A DNA stretch of 64,000 bases from Eupeodes corollae. Its lineage: Eukaryota > Arthropoda > Insecta > Diptera > Syrphidae. Under the pieces are notes generated by a model. That model ran no database searches and had not been told where the DNA came from. It was given only the letters and a program-made list of their open reading frames with translations. The DNA lies in assembly GCF_945859685.1 (NCBI RefSeq), contig NC_079149.1, positions 6,545,118 through 6,609,117 of the forward strand. Direction: 5' to 3'. A program made the position numbers and the translations under genes. Shown piece after piece: positions 32,952 to 42,264 of the stretch (its first letter is position 1; each line of letters begins with the position of its first letter).

Positions 32952-33955
32952 TGAACATTGATAAGAACTTAACACAGGAGCTCGTAAAGGTTACAGAAGC
33001 TCTACGAAAAAAATATAAAACTCTAAGAAATGGAAGAGAGACAATTGAGACTCAATTGGAAGAAACATTTAAACCAATCACAAAACCTCTTGTACAACTG
33101 GTGGAAAAATCTAAGAATATTCAAGAAAATCTCTATGAAACTTATAAACATCCCTCTAAGAAAATTAAACATGAAACCATTGATAATGCTGCATATAATC
33201 TCAACGACTTTGAAACTCCTTCTTCATCCACATCTAAAATCTTTTCACCTGGAAAATTTAAAAATGTGATAAGGAATCAAAATATTCGACAGCTGAAGAA
33301 AGTTATCCATGATCACGAAAATGACGATGATGATAATGATAATGATGCTGATAATGATGATGACAATGATGATGAAATATCTCATAAATATATAAATTTG
33401 TTAAAAAATAATTCAGCATGTAGTGATAAAGTATATGGTCCTCGTATAGATGATAAAGCGCGACTTAAAATCGGTACTGAATACATAAATTTTATTGAAA
33501 AAAATATGCTCATTAAGAACAAAACGTATAAAGGAACATCAGGGTTGTATGAGTTAATATTTAAGAGAAAACCAAATAAAAAACTATACAATAATGAAGA
33601 TTTAAAAATGTACAAGGAAATATTGCAAGACACTAATGCACATAGAATTTCCTCTGATTCATTAAAACAGATACACGGAAATCGAGGGTATAAATATAAA
33701 GAAATTATAAAAAAGCTATTTCGCACTACCAATGAACCCTTCTCCTCCTCCCCCTCCCCCTCCCCTAAGATAGTGGGGCGTGGATTACTCCAATTATCAA
33801 ATAAGAAAAAAGATTATATTTACTGGGATGATCCTAATGAACTCGTAGTTCGTTTGAAACTTCTTATTGCTTCACAGCAAGCTGGTCATAGTAATCATAC
33901 TAATGAAATTATTTCAATAATAGAAGAATTAAAAGAAGCGCACATTATTCAATAA
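32948..33955 (+). CDS. Maverick protein with DUF8207-like C-terminal domain (335 aa)
   Basis: Intact. N-terminal helical, coiled-coil-like region (residues 1-70), then an acidic Asp/Asn low-complexity tract (about 122-145), then a conserved domain: 'VYGPRIDDKARLKIGTEYIN', 'YKGTSGLYELIFKRKP' and 'NAHR'. This resembles a domain common in arthropod Polinton ORFs that I believe is catalogued as DUF8207. A Ser-Pro linker ('SSSPSPSPK') and 'YWDDPNELVVRLKLLIASQQ' close the protein, the latter a helix frequent at the end of such proteins. Role in the virion or replication unknown. Confidence 0.75.
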   Translation: MMNIDKNLTQELVKVTEALRKKYKTLRNGRETIETQLEETFKPITKPLVQLVEKSKNIQENLYETYKHPSKKIKHETIDNAAYNLNDFETPSSSTSKIFSPGKFKNVIRNQNIRQLKKVIHDHENDDDDNDNDADNDDDNDDEISHKYINLLKNNSACSDKVYGPRIDDKARLKIGTEYINFIEKNMLIKNKTYKGTSGLYELIFKRKPNKKLYNNEDLKMYKEILQDTNAHRISSDSLKQIHGNRGYKYKEIIKKLFRTTNEPFSSSPSPSPKIVGRGLLQLSNKKKDYIYWDDPNELVVRLKLLIASQQAGHSNHTNEIISIIEELKEAHIIQ

Positions 33956-33973
33956 ATAATAATATCTATAAAA

Positions 33974-34292
33974 ATGCCCATTGATAAGTTTGGACGTTCT
34001 TCATATAAAACTACTAACAATGTTCTATCTGGTCCACGAGGGGAAGTAGGTCCTCCAGGTCCTCGAGGAGAGCAGGGACCTCAGGGACCTCCTGGCCAAC
34101 CTGGTGAAAGTTTTATAAAAAACAAAAATGGTGATTATAATTTAAATGGAAAACGAGTACAAAATTTGGGGGAGCCTTTAGAAACAACAGATGCCACAAC
34201 AAAGAATTGTGTTGATTATTCCGTTCTTAAATTAGAACAATACTTTAATAATGAAAACGAAAAGATACACCAGCTTTTGTTGAAAAGTAGAG

Positions 34293-34323
<31 letters not shown>

Positions 34324-34369
34324 AAAAATAAAACCAAACCCTTTTGAAAACGAAACAACAACAACATAA
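33974..34369 (+). CDS. Collagen-like fibre protein (131 aa)
   Basis: Residues 20-46 are eight to nine uninterrupted Gly-X-Y triplets rich in Pro. 'NGDYNLNGKRVQNLGEP' follows, resembling the shaft-to-head motif seen in viral and phage fibre proteins, then a Cys, a helical segment and an Asn run from (AAT)n that looks like microsatellite expansion. Trimerisation via a collagen helix is expected. Its location between structural and integrase genes suggests a surface fibre or assembly factor. Begins 18 nt after the previous stop. Confidence 0.75.
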
Positions 34370-34473
34370 ACAATATTTAAATATATATTAAGCAATGAAA
34401 GGAATAAGCCTTCAGTTCACGTCAAGTTGTTGAAGTATTTAGAAGGTTTTTTTTTTTTTTTTTTATATATATA

Positions 34474-34764
34474 ATGTCTAACATCAACACTAGTTTGATT
34501 TTCAACCAAGTTTTGGAATTCCTAAAAGTAAATCAACAAATACTATTGGAGGAACACTATGAGCAAATTATAAATTTTATATCATTTCTAAGACAATTTC
34601 AGAATGTCCCCAACACAACATCTGTTTACGGGTGTCATTTTCTTAATTGTCCATGGTCTTCAAATGTATGCAAAGAAGGACCAGATACTTGTGCATGTTT
34701 TATGATGGAACATAAAATAATTCGAATTAAGAAATTGATGTTATTATATAAGAGATTAAAATAA
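34474..34764 (+). CDS. Small Cys-cluster protein (96 aa), unknown
   Basis: Preceded by a long T-run and TTATATATATA just before the ATG. The C-terminal half has 'CHFLNCPW', 'VCKEG' and 'DTCACF', six Cys and one His in about 35 residues, suggesting metal or disulfide binding. The N-terminal half is helical. Not recognised. Confidence 0.55.
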   Translation: MSNINTSLIFNQVLEFLKVNQQILLEEHYEQIINFISFLRQFQNVPNTTSVYGCHFLNCPWSSNVCKEGPDTCACFMMEHKIIRIKKLMLLYKRLK

Positions 34765-34824
34765 AATTTAAAATAAACTATTTATACAAAAACAACACGG
34801 TATATTCTTTCATTTCACTTCATA

Positions 34825-35757
34825 ATGAGTAAAAGAAACATTGTCGAAGAAATACATAAATCTGCGCAAAGGAATTTTAAGAGAAGGCGCGTCATCATTA
34901 AAGGATTTGATGATCTCTGGCAGGCAGATTTGGTGGAAATGGGTGTTTACTCTGACGAAAACGAAAATTTCAGATACCTTCTAACAGTGATTGATACATT
35001 TTCCAAATTTGCATGGGCTATACCAATAAAAAATAAAACTGGTCAAGATGTTTCTATTGCAATGAAAAATATTCTTGAAAAAGGACGTATACCAAATAAT
35101 TTACAAACAGATGATGGAAAAGAATTTTACAATAAAACATTTCAAAATCTTATGAAAAAGCATCATATAAAACACTACTCTTCATTTAGTGTTCTTAAGG
35201 CTTCAATTATTGAAAGATTTAATCGCACCCTAAAAAGTATGATGTGGAAAGAATTTAGTTTTAATGGTTCATATCGCTGGATAAATATAATAAAAACATT
35301 AATATATACCTACAACAATACAACGCATCGCACAATAAAAATGAAGCCATCTAATGTTACAGCAAAACATGAAAAATATTTATTATCATCAATCTATAAT
35401 CGCATCAAAATATTTCCCTCGTCTAAATTCATCATTGGTGATCGTGTCCGAATAAGCAAGTATAAACATGTTTTTGATAAGGGATATACTCCAAATTGGA
35501 CAACCGAAATATTTAAAATAACAAAAATTCAACGCACAAATCCTGTGACATATTTACTGGAGGACTTTCAAGGACACCCCATCAAAGGCGGATTCTATGA
35601 ACAAGAATTGCAGAAAACAAAGTTTCCAGATACTTACCTAATTGAGAAAGTCCTTCAACAGAAAAAAGATAAATTATTGGTCAAATGGTTGGGTTTTCCA
35701 TCTGAACACAATTCTTGGATACATTCCTCTCAATTGGATTCGATAAAAATAAAATAA
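34825..35757 (+). CDS. Retroviral-like integrase with chromodomain (c-integrase), 310 aa
   Basis: Intact. Catalytic core with D35 ('WQADLVEM'), D96/D97 ('QTDDGKEFY') and E130 ('IERFNRTLK'), an SH3-like segment (about 205-250) and a C-terminal chromodomain (about 260-308, 'LVKWLGFPSEHNSWI'). No N-terminal HHCC zinc-binding part precedes the core; the ORF opens with 'EEIHKSAQRNFKRR' directly before it. A TATA-like TTTATAC lies about 45 bp upstream, so this start looks genuine. It should integrate the element with 6-bp duplications, consistent with TAGAGG. Confidence 0.92.
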   Translation: MSKRNIVEEIHKSAQRNFKRRRVIIKGFDDLWQADLVEMGVYSDENENFRYLLTVIDTFSKFAWAIPIKNKTGQDVSIAMKNILEKGRIPNNLQTDDGKEFYNKTFQNLMKKHHIKHYSSFSVLKASIIERFNRTLKSMMWKEFSFNGSYRWINIIKTLIYTYNNTTHRTIKMKPSNVTAKHEKYLLSSIYNRIKIFPSSKFIIGDRVRISKYKHVFDKGYTPNWTTEIFKITKIQRTNPVTYLLEDFQGHPIKGGFYEQELQKTKFPDTYLIEKVLQQKKDKLLVKWLGFPSEHNSWIHSSQLDSIKIK

Positions 35758-35843
35758 CTTTTTTTTTTATAATTTTATTTTATTTTTTCCAAAAAACATA
35801 ATAAAATATAAATTCATTGGGTTACACATTATATTATGTATAT

Positions 35844-36469
35844 TCAATCAATATTCATACTATAAGTTTGTTTCATGGTTTTGAAATCAATATACTCCAC
35901 ATCGCTTTTGTATTCGATATCTTCTTTCATAAAAACCTCAACTTCTCCATTGCTCAAAACTCTTTCCGTCTCATATTGATGATATTCAAAACACTTAATG
36001 CTAAGAGAGCGTAGGTTGAAATTACTGTCATAGGAACATCGGATAGTTAGGGCTTGGTCATCATCGAATTCTAGTTTGAAATGTCTGTAAAATATATCCT
36101 TGCTCTGGATAATTCCGGATATTTCAATTTCCTTTTTTATTAAGTCTTGCCTAAAATTTTCAATTGCTTCCTCTACAGTGACAATGTTCCTTTTTAATAC
36201 ATTTTTTTAGGAGTGATTGTTGTTGTTGTTGATTCTATGGTCACATTCTTCTATGCTTCTATGTTATTTTTTAAGATTCCTGCAGGTGAATAAGATAACA
36301 ATTGGAATGATAATCCTATTGTTACAGTGTCATTGTTCGGTAGATTCAATGCAAATGAGAGATTATCTGTAGTATTGAGATCTTGTATGTTAATACCCAG
36401 TGGTAGTGGAAAAGCAAGTACGAAGGATGGTACTATTGTACAAATAGTAAATAATAGAAATGAAAACAT
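35844..36469 (-). pseudogene. Signal-peptide protein gene, broken (stop plus frameshift)
   Basis: The 5' part (36251-36469, ATG 36469) encodes a clear signal peptide 'MFSFLLFTICTIVPSFVLAF' and N-linked glycosylation sites (NLS, NDT). A TAG follows, then a Thr-rich stretch, and after a 7-A run a second frame stays open for about 110 codons to a TGA at 35844. The two look like parts of one secreted or membrane protein. A TATA box (ACTATATAAA, minus strand, 36561-36570) precedes it. Product unknown. Confidence 0.5.
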
Positions 36470-36856
36470 TTTAACACTAGGGTTTTACTGGAACAAGCTG
36501 TTGCGCTTTCAGGACAGAAGATAAATTTGAACTGATATGGTAGTGAGCTTCATTTGCGAGTTTATATAGTTTGCAATTTTACAACAATCCATTTTTCTTA
36601 CTTCTCATAAACTCTTATCAGTCTTTCCCCCTCATATTTATGATTATGACGACGATGATGATTATAATGATAATGAATTAATTTAAGACAATTTCATTTG
36701 ATGACTATGTGGAATTGTAGGTTTTAAGTGTATTTTCCCCACATTATGGTCGTAATGATGCTGTTGAGATGGATGACGCTCTTTGATAAACTTATCTGTT
36801 GTATTGAAAACTTCAACTTCACTAAAGGGACAAAGAGCAGGATATTCTCTTTCTTT

Positions 36857-37189
36857 TCAATTAACTACACTTGAATTTGGAAAAATATTTCCAATTATAG
36901 TTAATACTCCTCCTCTAACTCTTAGACGAACATGTTGTAGTTGCTGAAATTGTAATCTTAAATTTGAAATTGCCGACATGGCCTCCCCGCATCTTATTCG
37001 AAATATGCAACACTCTGATCCATGCTCAGGTGTTATAAAAAGTTCTATAATTTCTGAATAAAATAGTATGTCAGAAAATCTTATCTCCAACCATGCCGCT
37101 TCGCATATGCAATAGTTCTCTCCTTGTTTAATTTTCTCACACCAGAACATTTTAAAAGTAACTGCAATTAGCAACTGATGGAAATTCAT
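36857..37189 (-). CDS. Small Cys-containing ORF in the Maverick (110 aa)
   Basis: ATG at 37189, TA-rich promoter-like region upstream (37225-37255), seven Cys, and a basic C-terminal half ('HVRLRVRGGV'). Not recognised. It lies between the broken secreted gene and PolB on the same strand. Confidence 0.45.
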   Translation of the reverse strand: MNFHQLLIAVTFKMFWCEKIKQGENYCICEAAWLEIRFSDILFYSEIIELFITPEHGSECCIFRIRCGEAMSAISNLRLQFQQLQHVRLRVRGGVLTIIGNIFPNSSVVN

Positions 37190-37344
37190 TAACCATGCTA
37201 CATTTTACTTAAAATAAGTAAATACTTGCATATATATATCTATATCTATATATATGTAGGTTTAAAGTTCAAAAGAAAACAAAGAGTAAATAATCATTAT
37301 AGTTTTTATTTATATAATTTTAGTTTTTAGTCAGGTTATTTAGG

Positions 37345-40300
37345 TTATATTGTTGTTGTTGTTGATGTTGTTGTTGTTTTTGTTGGCGATAGTGATGACG
37401 ATGGGGGATGACTTATTTGCCTTTTAAATCCATATGGAAGAGAGGTATAATCGGAGAGAAATAATCTTTTTTCCAACTTAGGGTTGTAGGTTTTTGTTTC
37501 AGTTTTTGTTATGACCTCGTGAACTGCTGTTCTTCGAATGTTATTAGAAATAATCTGAATATTTTTATCCTTCTCATCAGTACTCAGGATTGCTTTTTTG
37601 ATGGTATCAAAGTTAATTTGTTGTGATGTTGAGTGATTCAAAGAAATACCTTTTACTTTACAAACAGTATGTTCGGTATTATCATTCGTACTAAAAACCT
37701 TATACGCATAATTCTTGGGTCCCCCGCTCACGAATTCAGATATATAACTCCCTGGTCCGTAGCATTCTAACTCATCAGTCATATCACCAATTAAAACCCC
37801 TGTCTCAGGGTCACATTCTCCTTCGCGACTAGTATAAATGATAGAGTCTGTATCATAATACAATACTCTTTGCCCCAATTTATCTAGATATTCATAGAGT
37901 TTGAGACGTGCCTGTGTAGTTGTATATGCGGCAATACAAACATTGACCGTGTTTAGCATTTCAGCAGTTTCTGTTTTATGTTGATAGTTTACCACAACGT
38001 TTTTCTCATTGATAGGGAGTATATTGCAAACGAGCAATGAAGGGTTCGTTACCATATCATATAGATCAGCCGGATTGTTTACAATTATTGTTTTAGTTTG
38101 GTTTTCTCTTTGTCCGAACTTACCCCAAAATGAATTCAGTATAAGTTTGGCCAAAGATCTTTTCCCTTCATTCTTTGTAATTTCTTCATAATCCATTTTT
38201 ATATTTTCTTTTTCTAAGAAATCCAATATATATGCTTTTTTCTTATTCTCAGTAGTACAGTTTGTGGGCCATCCTGATGCTTCTTGTTTTATTTTTAAAA
38301 ACTGGTCCATCATTCTATCGAAAAGACCTTTGGAATGGGTATTTTTATTATACTGTACCACTTCATACTCCCATATTTCGATGATTTCAAGAAGCTTGTA
38401 TCCTTTCTCAATGGCTTTTACAACTTCTTCTATTACCCATGTACCGGTTATTGATCTTTCCTTATCTGAATGAGAACAAAATTCTTCTTTAGATTTCATT
38501 GCACTGCAAGTTTTACACAAACTAAATATCAGTTTATGGTTTTGTTTGATTGGGAGAACCGGGTGAAACAAATTTTGAGGTGGTAAAATTGTGCACTTTA
38601 TTATGCCACTAATATTTTTTAATGTCAAACGGGAGCATATATCTACATCTGTATGGACTTTAGGGTGTTTAATGGGAAATTTTCCATATTTGCACACCCA
38701 TGGATATAAGGAGCAGACATCTATATATTTAATCTTTTCCCCTTTTTGACATTTATAAAAACTTACGGTGTTTCCAGTTCTTCCCCCATAGAAAGCTTCT
38801 CTAGGATCAAGGGGGAGGCTCGTCAAAAGATGATGATTCTCTAGGAATTCAACAGCACTATGATCCATGAATGATAGTAACCTTTCAAAATCACAGCCCC
38901 ACATTTCTACAACATCATATCCAAAAGATTTAAGATGTTCTGTTTTTGATATGGTTCTTTGATATCTTTGATTAAGAGTGTCATATTTGTCTCCTGATAG
39001 AGAGTCATCTCGTTTATGCTTAAGGCATACAGGATGCCCATGGCAATAACAACCATGAAATTCAAAAATTTGCTGTGTTTCTTCGCAAAATCCGTCAACT
39101 TTGAGGCCTGCAATTTTAACTTCTTTTCCATTAGCAGCATGTTTTAAACTAATTTTCCTTAATTTGGATTCCCAAATTAACCACTGAATTGCTTTCTTAG
39201 ACTGATTTTCGGTGAGTCTGTAGCCTTTTCGTGGGATTAACCCTATTGTATCTTCCTTGAGAAAATTTCGACGATATACCAAGCTGCAGGCTGATGCTAT
39301 TGTAGTTGCCTCCAAAAATGGCTCTACATTACTTTGAGCGAGAAACAATTTCCGAAATTTTAAACATGTATCAGCCAGAATCTTAACATCACTAATACAA
39401 TATTCAGTTAGTTCTTGTTTCATAACAAAATTGTCATTTTTGTGTTCGTTGTACCATGTCAAAAAAATCTTCCTCTCTTCAGACTTCATAGCATCAGGAG
39501 CATAGTATTTTAAAGGAGGTAATTTTCCAGCGTAATTTTCATTCTCCAGTGTGTTGAAAAAATGGGGGAAGTACCCTTTTTTATATGTGGGGTCCAGGTC
39601 AAATGCTTTTGGTAGCTTCGATAAGGCCATAGGGAAATAATTCAGAGAATCCAAGAACTTAATATTTGCTATTTGCATTAAAATTATTTTGGAGCCTCGC
39701 ATAATCAGTTCTGGTTTCCAGATCGTCTCAGTTAAAAAATAATTTAACACAAACTGATGGTCATAGGCTTGTCCGTTGTGCGCAATCACAATGACATTCT
39801 TAAATTTCTGTCTCATGTTCATTATGTAATGTATTAAGTTGGAAATCACATTGCTGCTTAGAATATGTTGTCGAAAACCACAGACATTGCAAAAATGTAA
39901 TTTTAAAACTTCAATACAAGAACTACATCTCTGTTGCAAAACCGCCAGGTTGGGTTTGTGAATTTTGTTTATAACCCGTCTTCTTCCTCCTCCTCCATGC
40001 ATTCAGCACTATCCTGATGCTCTTGCTGACTTTCCAGACCATAAAAAATATAAAGGCAATTTTCAGTTCTTGGAGTTCTTTTGTCTGGTAATATGTAACA
40101 AAAATGATCCTGGAGCACAAATTTTTTACATCGTGCACAAAAGAACTCGTTACATGTGTGTTTTCTATTACCTCCAATTGTCTTTAAACATTTAAAGCAT
40201 TTCTGAATTTTATCACACAATGCTTTCTTACTGGAGGTTGATGCCTTATGGTTATCGAAACATTGTTGTCCCCGGAAACTTCGGTTGCAATCTTCACACT

Positions 40301-41228
40301 TAGTCTCCTTGGGAACTTGTTTACAATCCGGTATTTCTTGGCACTGAGGGCATGCTTTGACACATTTATGTCTTCCTTTTGTCTGGTACGGAATGAGACA
40401 TTCTTCACAGAAGTAAGAACAACAAAATGCTGATGTCAAAGATGTTATTACATTAAAATGATTTTTATTGAAAATCAAATTAATTCTCTTTCCGGTAGTA
40501 GGGTTGGCAGGAACACCTTCGAATACTGTCGATCGCCCCTTTGTTCCATATTGAAAGACTGTTATTTTAAAATCGATCAAATAATTTTGAAATTGGTGTA
40601 GCTCAGGGATACCACAACCATCTTCTGGAACTTCAACACATGCATCCTTAATCAATTGATAAGCTCCATTTGTCTGAACTTTGAAATTATCTTTTATGAT
40701 TTTATTAAAGTCGCTTGTCTTATTTGCAAATGCTTTAGCAACAAATAAGGCTCTTGGGAGGCATAAATTGTCTGTATTTTTAATGGTAATGATTCCTTTA
40801 CGCTTAGCACATTCTTCATCAAAGTTATTGTAATAGCTACTACCACGACGATTCCCTCTTCCTTTTGGAACTTTTACTGTGGTCACGTTCATAGAAAAAG
40901 TGTCTGTATTTAATCCTTTCGAATTACTCTGGAAAATTTTTTGTATCATATCCCAGAAATCTTTTGTCTGGAACTCAGAAGCACTTTTGAAATTTATCCA
41001 TCCACTTCCTCTTTCGAGCGAAAACCCTTCACCACTAAAAGTAACCCCAACTTTGTCGTCCCCATCAATTTCTTTAAAAACAAATTCAGCAATCCCCTCG
41101 ATAGCGTCCCTCACCCATGTAGTTGGTTCTTCATCAATTGGAATCGGTTTAATTTTAAAATTAATTTTGTTTCCTTTGATATTGAATCTTTTTACCGTTG
41201 TTACTTCTCTTGACACAATCCTGAAGCG
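37345..41228 (-). pseudogene. Protein-primed family B DNA polymerase (PolB), frameshifted, exo I residue lost
   Basis: Two frames: 39969-41228 (N-terminal) and 37345-40002 (C-terminal). The frameshift lies in the purine run within 39969-40002. The N-terminal part has Cys-rich zinc-like knuckles before the exonuclease. Exo I reads 'IFYGLESQQ', with Gly where the catalytic Asp is expected; exo II (NGQAYDHQF) and exo III (YCISDVKIL) persist. Polymerase motifs A 'DVCSLYP', B 'KLILNSFWGKFG' and C 'YYDTDS' are intact. The apparent ATG-less start at 41216 (GTG) is explained by a 63-nt intron (41229-41291) joining it to the MSM exon. PolB would replicate the linear element from a terminal protein. 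Confidence 0.9.
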
Positions 41229-41291
41229 CTAAATACAAAAATATTAATTTAAAGCATTTTACAATACCACATTAAAAAAAAAAAAATTTAC

Positions 41292-41606
41292 CCTTTCCTC
41301 AACAATTTCTTTGCTATCATTCATAATAAAACGAATTCCTGGCATGTAAGAAGAAGATTTGGTTACTTTTATCATTAACCTATTCATCTTTTCCAAGTCT
41401 TCATCTGACAATGATTCATAGCACGTTGGTAAAAAAACGTTTCCATCTTCCAACTCTAGAAGTACTTTCCGCCCGTACTTTGTGTTGCACTTAAATGCCC
41501 TAATAATTTTTTGAGGCACTGGTGACAGATCCTTTATATTAATTATTTTTTTCTCCTTTGCTAGAGCATTCACTTTTTGTAAAAAATTGCACGCCAGAGA
41601 ACTCAT
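41292..41606 (-). CDS. First exon of PolB: MSM module (105 aa) spliced to polymerase
   Basis: ATG at 41606, open to AGG|GTAAAT at 41292/41291. The acceptor TTTTTGTATTTAG ends at 41229. Both exons meet at phase 0 and the combined frame runs into PolB without a stop. Core residues ('KDLSPVPQKII', 'KCNTKYGRKVLLELED') align with the stand-alone proteins at 22598 and 27934. If the intron is retained, translation ends after a few residues of T-rich intron and yields a 115-aa free protein. So splicing could switch between free MSM and an MSM-PolB fusion. Expression unverified. Confidence 0.75.
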
Positions 41607-41660
41607 TATTTTCTATTTAATTTTAAGACTTTGTTTTTGAAGTTATTGAAAACGAATGTG

Positions 41661-41670
41661 GAATTTATAT
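41661..41670 (-). promoter_or_regulatory. TATA box of the MSM-PolB gene
   Basis: ATATAAATTC on the minus strand, about 55 bp upstream of the ATG at 41606. Confidence 0.55.
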
Positions 41671-41822
41671 TCAGTCAGTTAACTTGTAATCTTCCCTTTC
41701 ACTAAAAATTAGTTGATCATATCTTTGAAATGTGGTTTTCTTTATTGTAAAATAATACATAAATATTTAATACAAATCCTTAAATAAAACCTCTTGGTAA
41801 TTTTTGATTATCTCCTAACCTC

Positions 41823-42248
41823 AGCCCACAAAAACGTACCATTTCACTACCATACACTCGCCCCAGACATTATCCTCAAAACTACACACACACACACACA
41901 CACACAGCCCCCACTCCAGCCCAGCCCCAGCCCAGCCCCAGCCCAGCCCCAGCCCGACCCCAGGCCCCGCCACCAACGTCATCGCAGCAAACAATATTTT
42001 TCTATTTTTTTTTTTAAATCAACAATTAAACATCTAAAAATAGATTACAAATTACTATAATATACAATTCAAAACATCACAAAACGTATCTCCACACAAT
42101 AGCACAATGAGTTGCGAGCTTGCTTCTCAATCCACACATCCCAAGTTCGAGCCCCAATCAATTTACTTGTTTTCTTTTTCAATATTATTATTCCTTATCT
42201 GCGATTAACCGCAAGAAATTCCCATCACCAGTCGCCCTTTCTTCTACT
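41823..42248. repeat. Right terminal inverted repeat of the Maverick
   Basis: Inverse of the left TIR. It has about 120 bp extra, including a C-rich array of CAGCCC units (41907-41965), beside an AC microsatellite. The tRNA-like segment is at 42095-42165 on the plus strand, with one change in the D-arm part (GAGCTTGC versus GAGCTCGC). Confidence 0.9.
42095..42165 (+). promoter_or_regulatory. tRNA-like A/B-box segment in right TIR
   Basis: AATAGCACAATGAGTTGCGAG followed by AAGTTCGAGCCCC. It points outward from the element, as its partner in the left TIR does. Confidence 0.45.
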
Positions 42249-42254
42249 TAGAGG
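42249..42254. repeat. Right target duplication of the Maverick (TAGAGG)
   Basis: Matches 26226-26231 exactly. Confidence 0.95.
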
Positions 42255-42264
42255 TGCATGAATA

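Larger units (their letters stand above)
26232..42248. mobile_element. Maverick/Polinton, 16,017 bp, near-complete but mutated
   Basis: Begins AGTAGAAGAAAGGGCGACTGG and ends with its inverse, within the 5'-AG...CT-3' Polinton convention, with a 6-bp TSD. Left to right it encodes: DLQGF protein (-), MSM (+), major capsid (-, nonsense), penton (-), adenain-like protease (-), PLA2 protein (-), packaging ATPase (+), DUF8207-like protein (+), collagen-like protein (+), Cys-cluster protein (+), integrase (+), signal-peptide gene (-, broken), small Cys protein (-) and PolB with MSM exon (-, frameshift). Polintons are virus-like elements that integrate with a retroviral-type integrase and replicate with a protein-primed polymerase. 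The gene set is complete, but the breaks predict non-autonomy. Confidence 0.97.

Noticed and set aside
38907..39140. Antisense/alternative ORFs inside PolB
   Set aside because: Shadows of the polymerase frame.
41794..42060. ORF through the right TIR
   Set aside because: Product of AC repeats and the C-rich array; not conserved in the left TIR.
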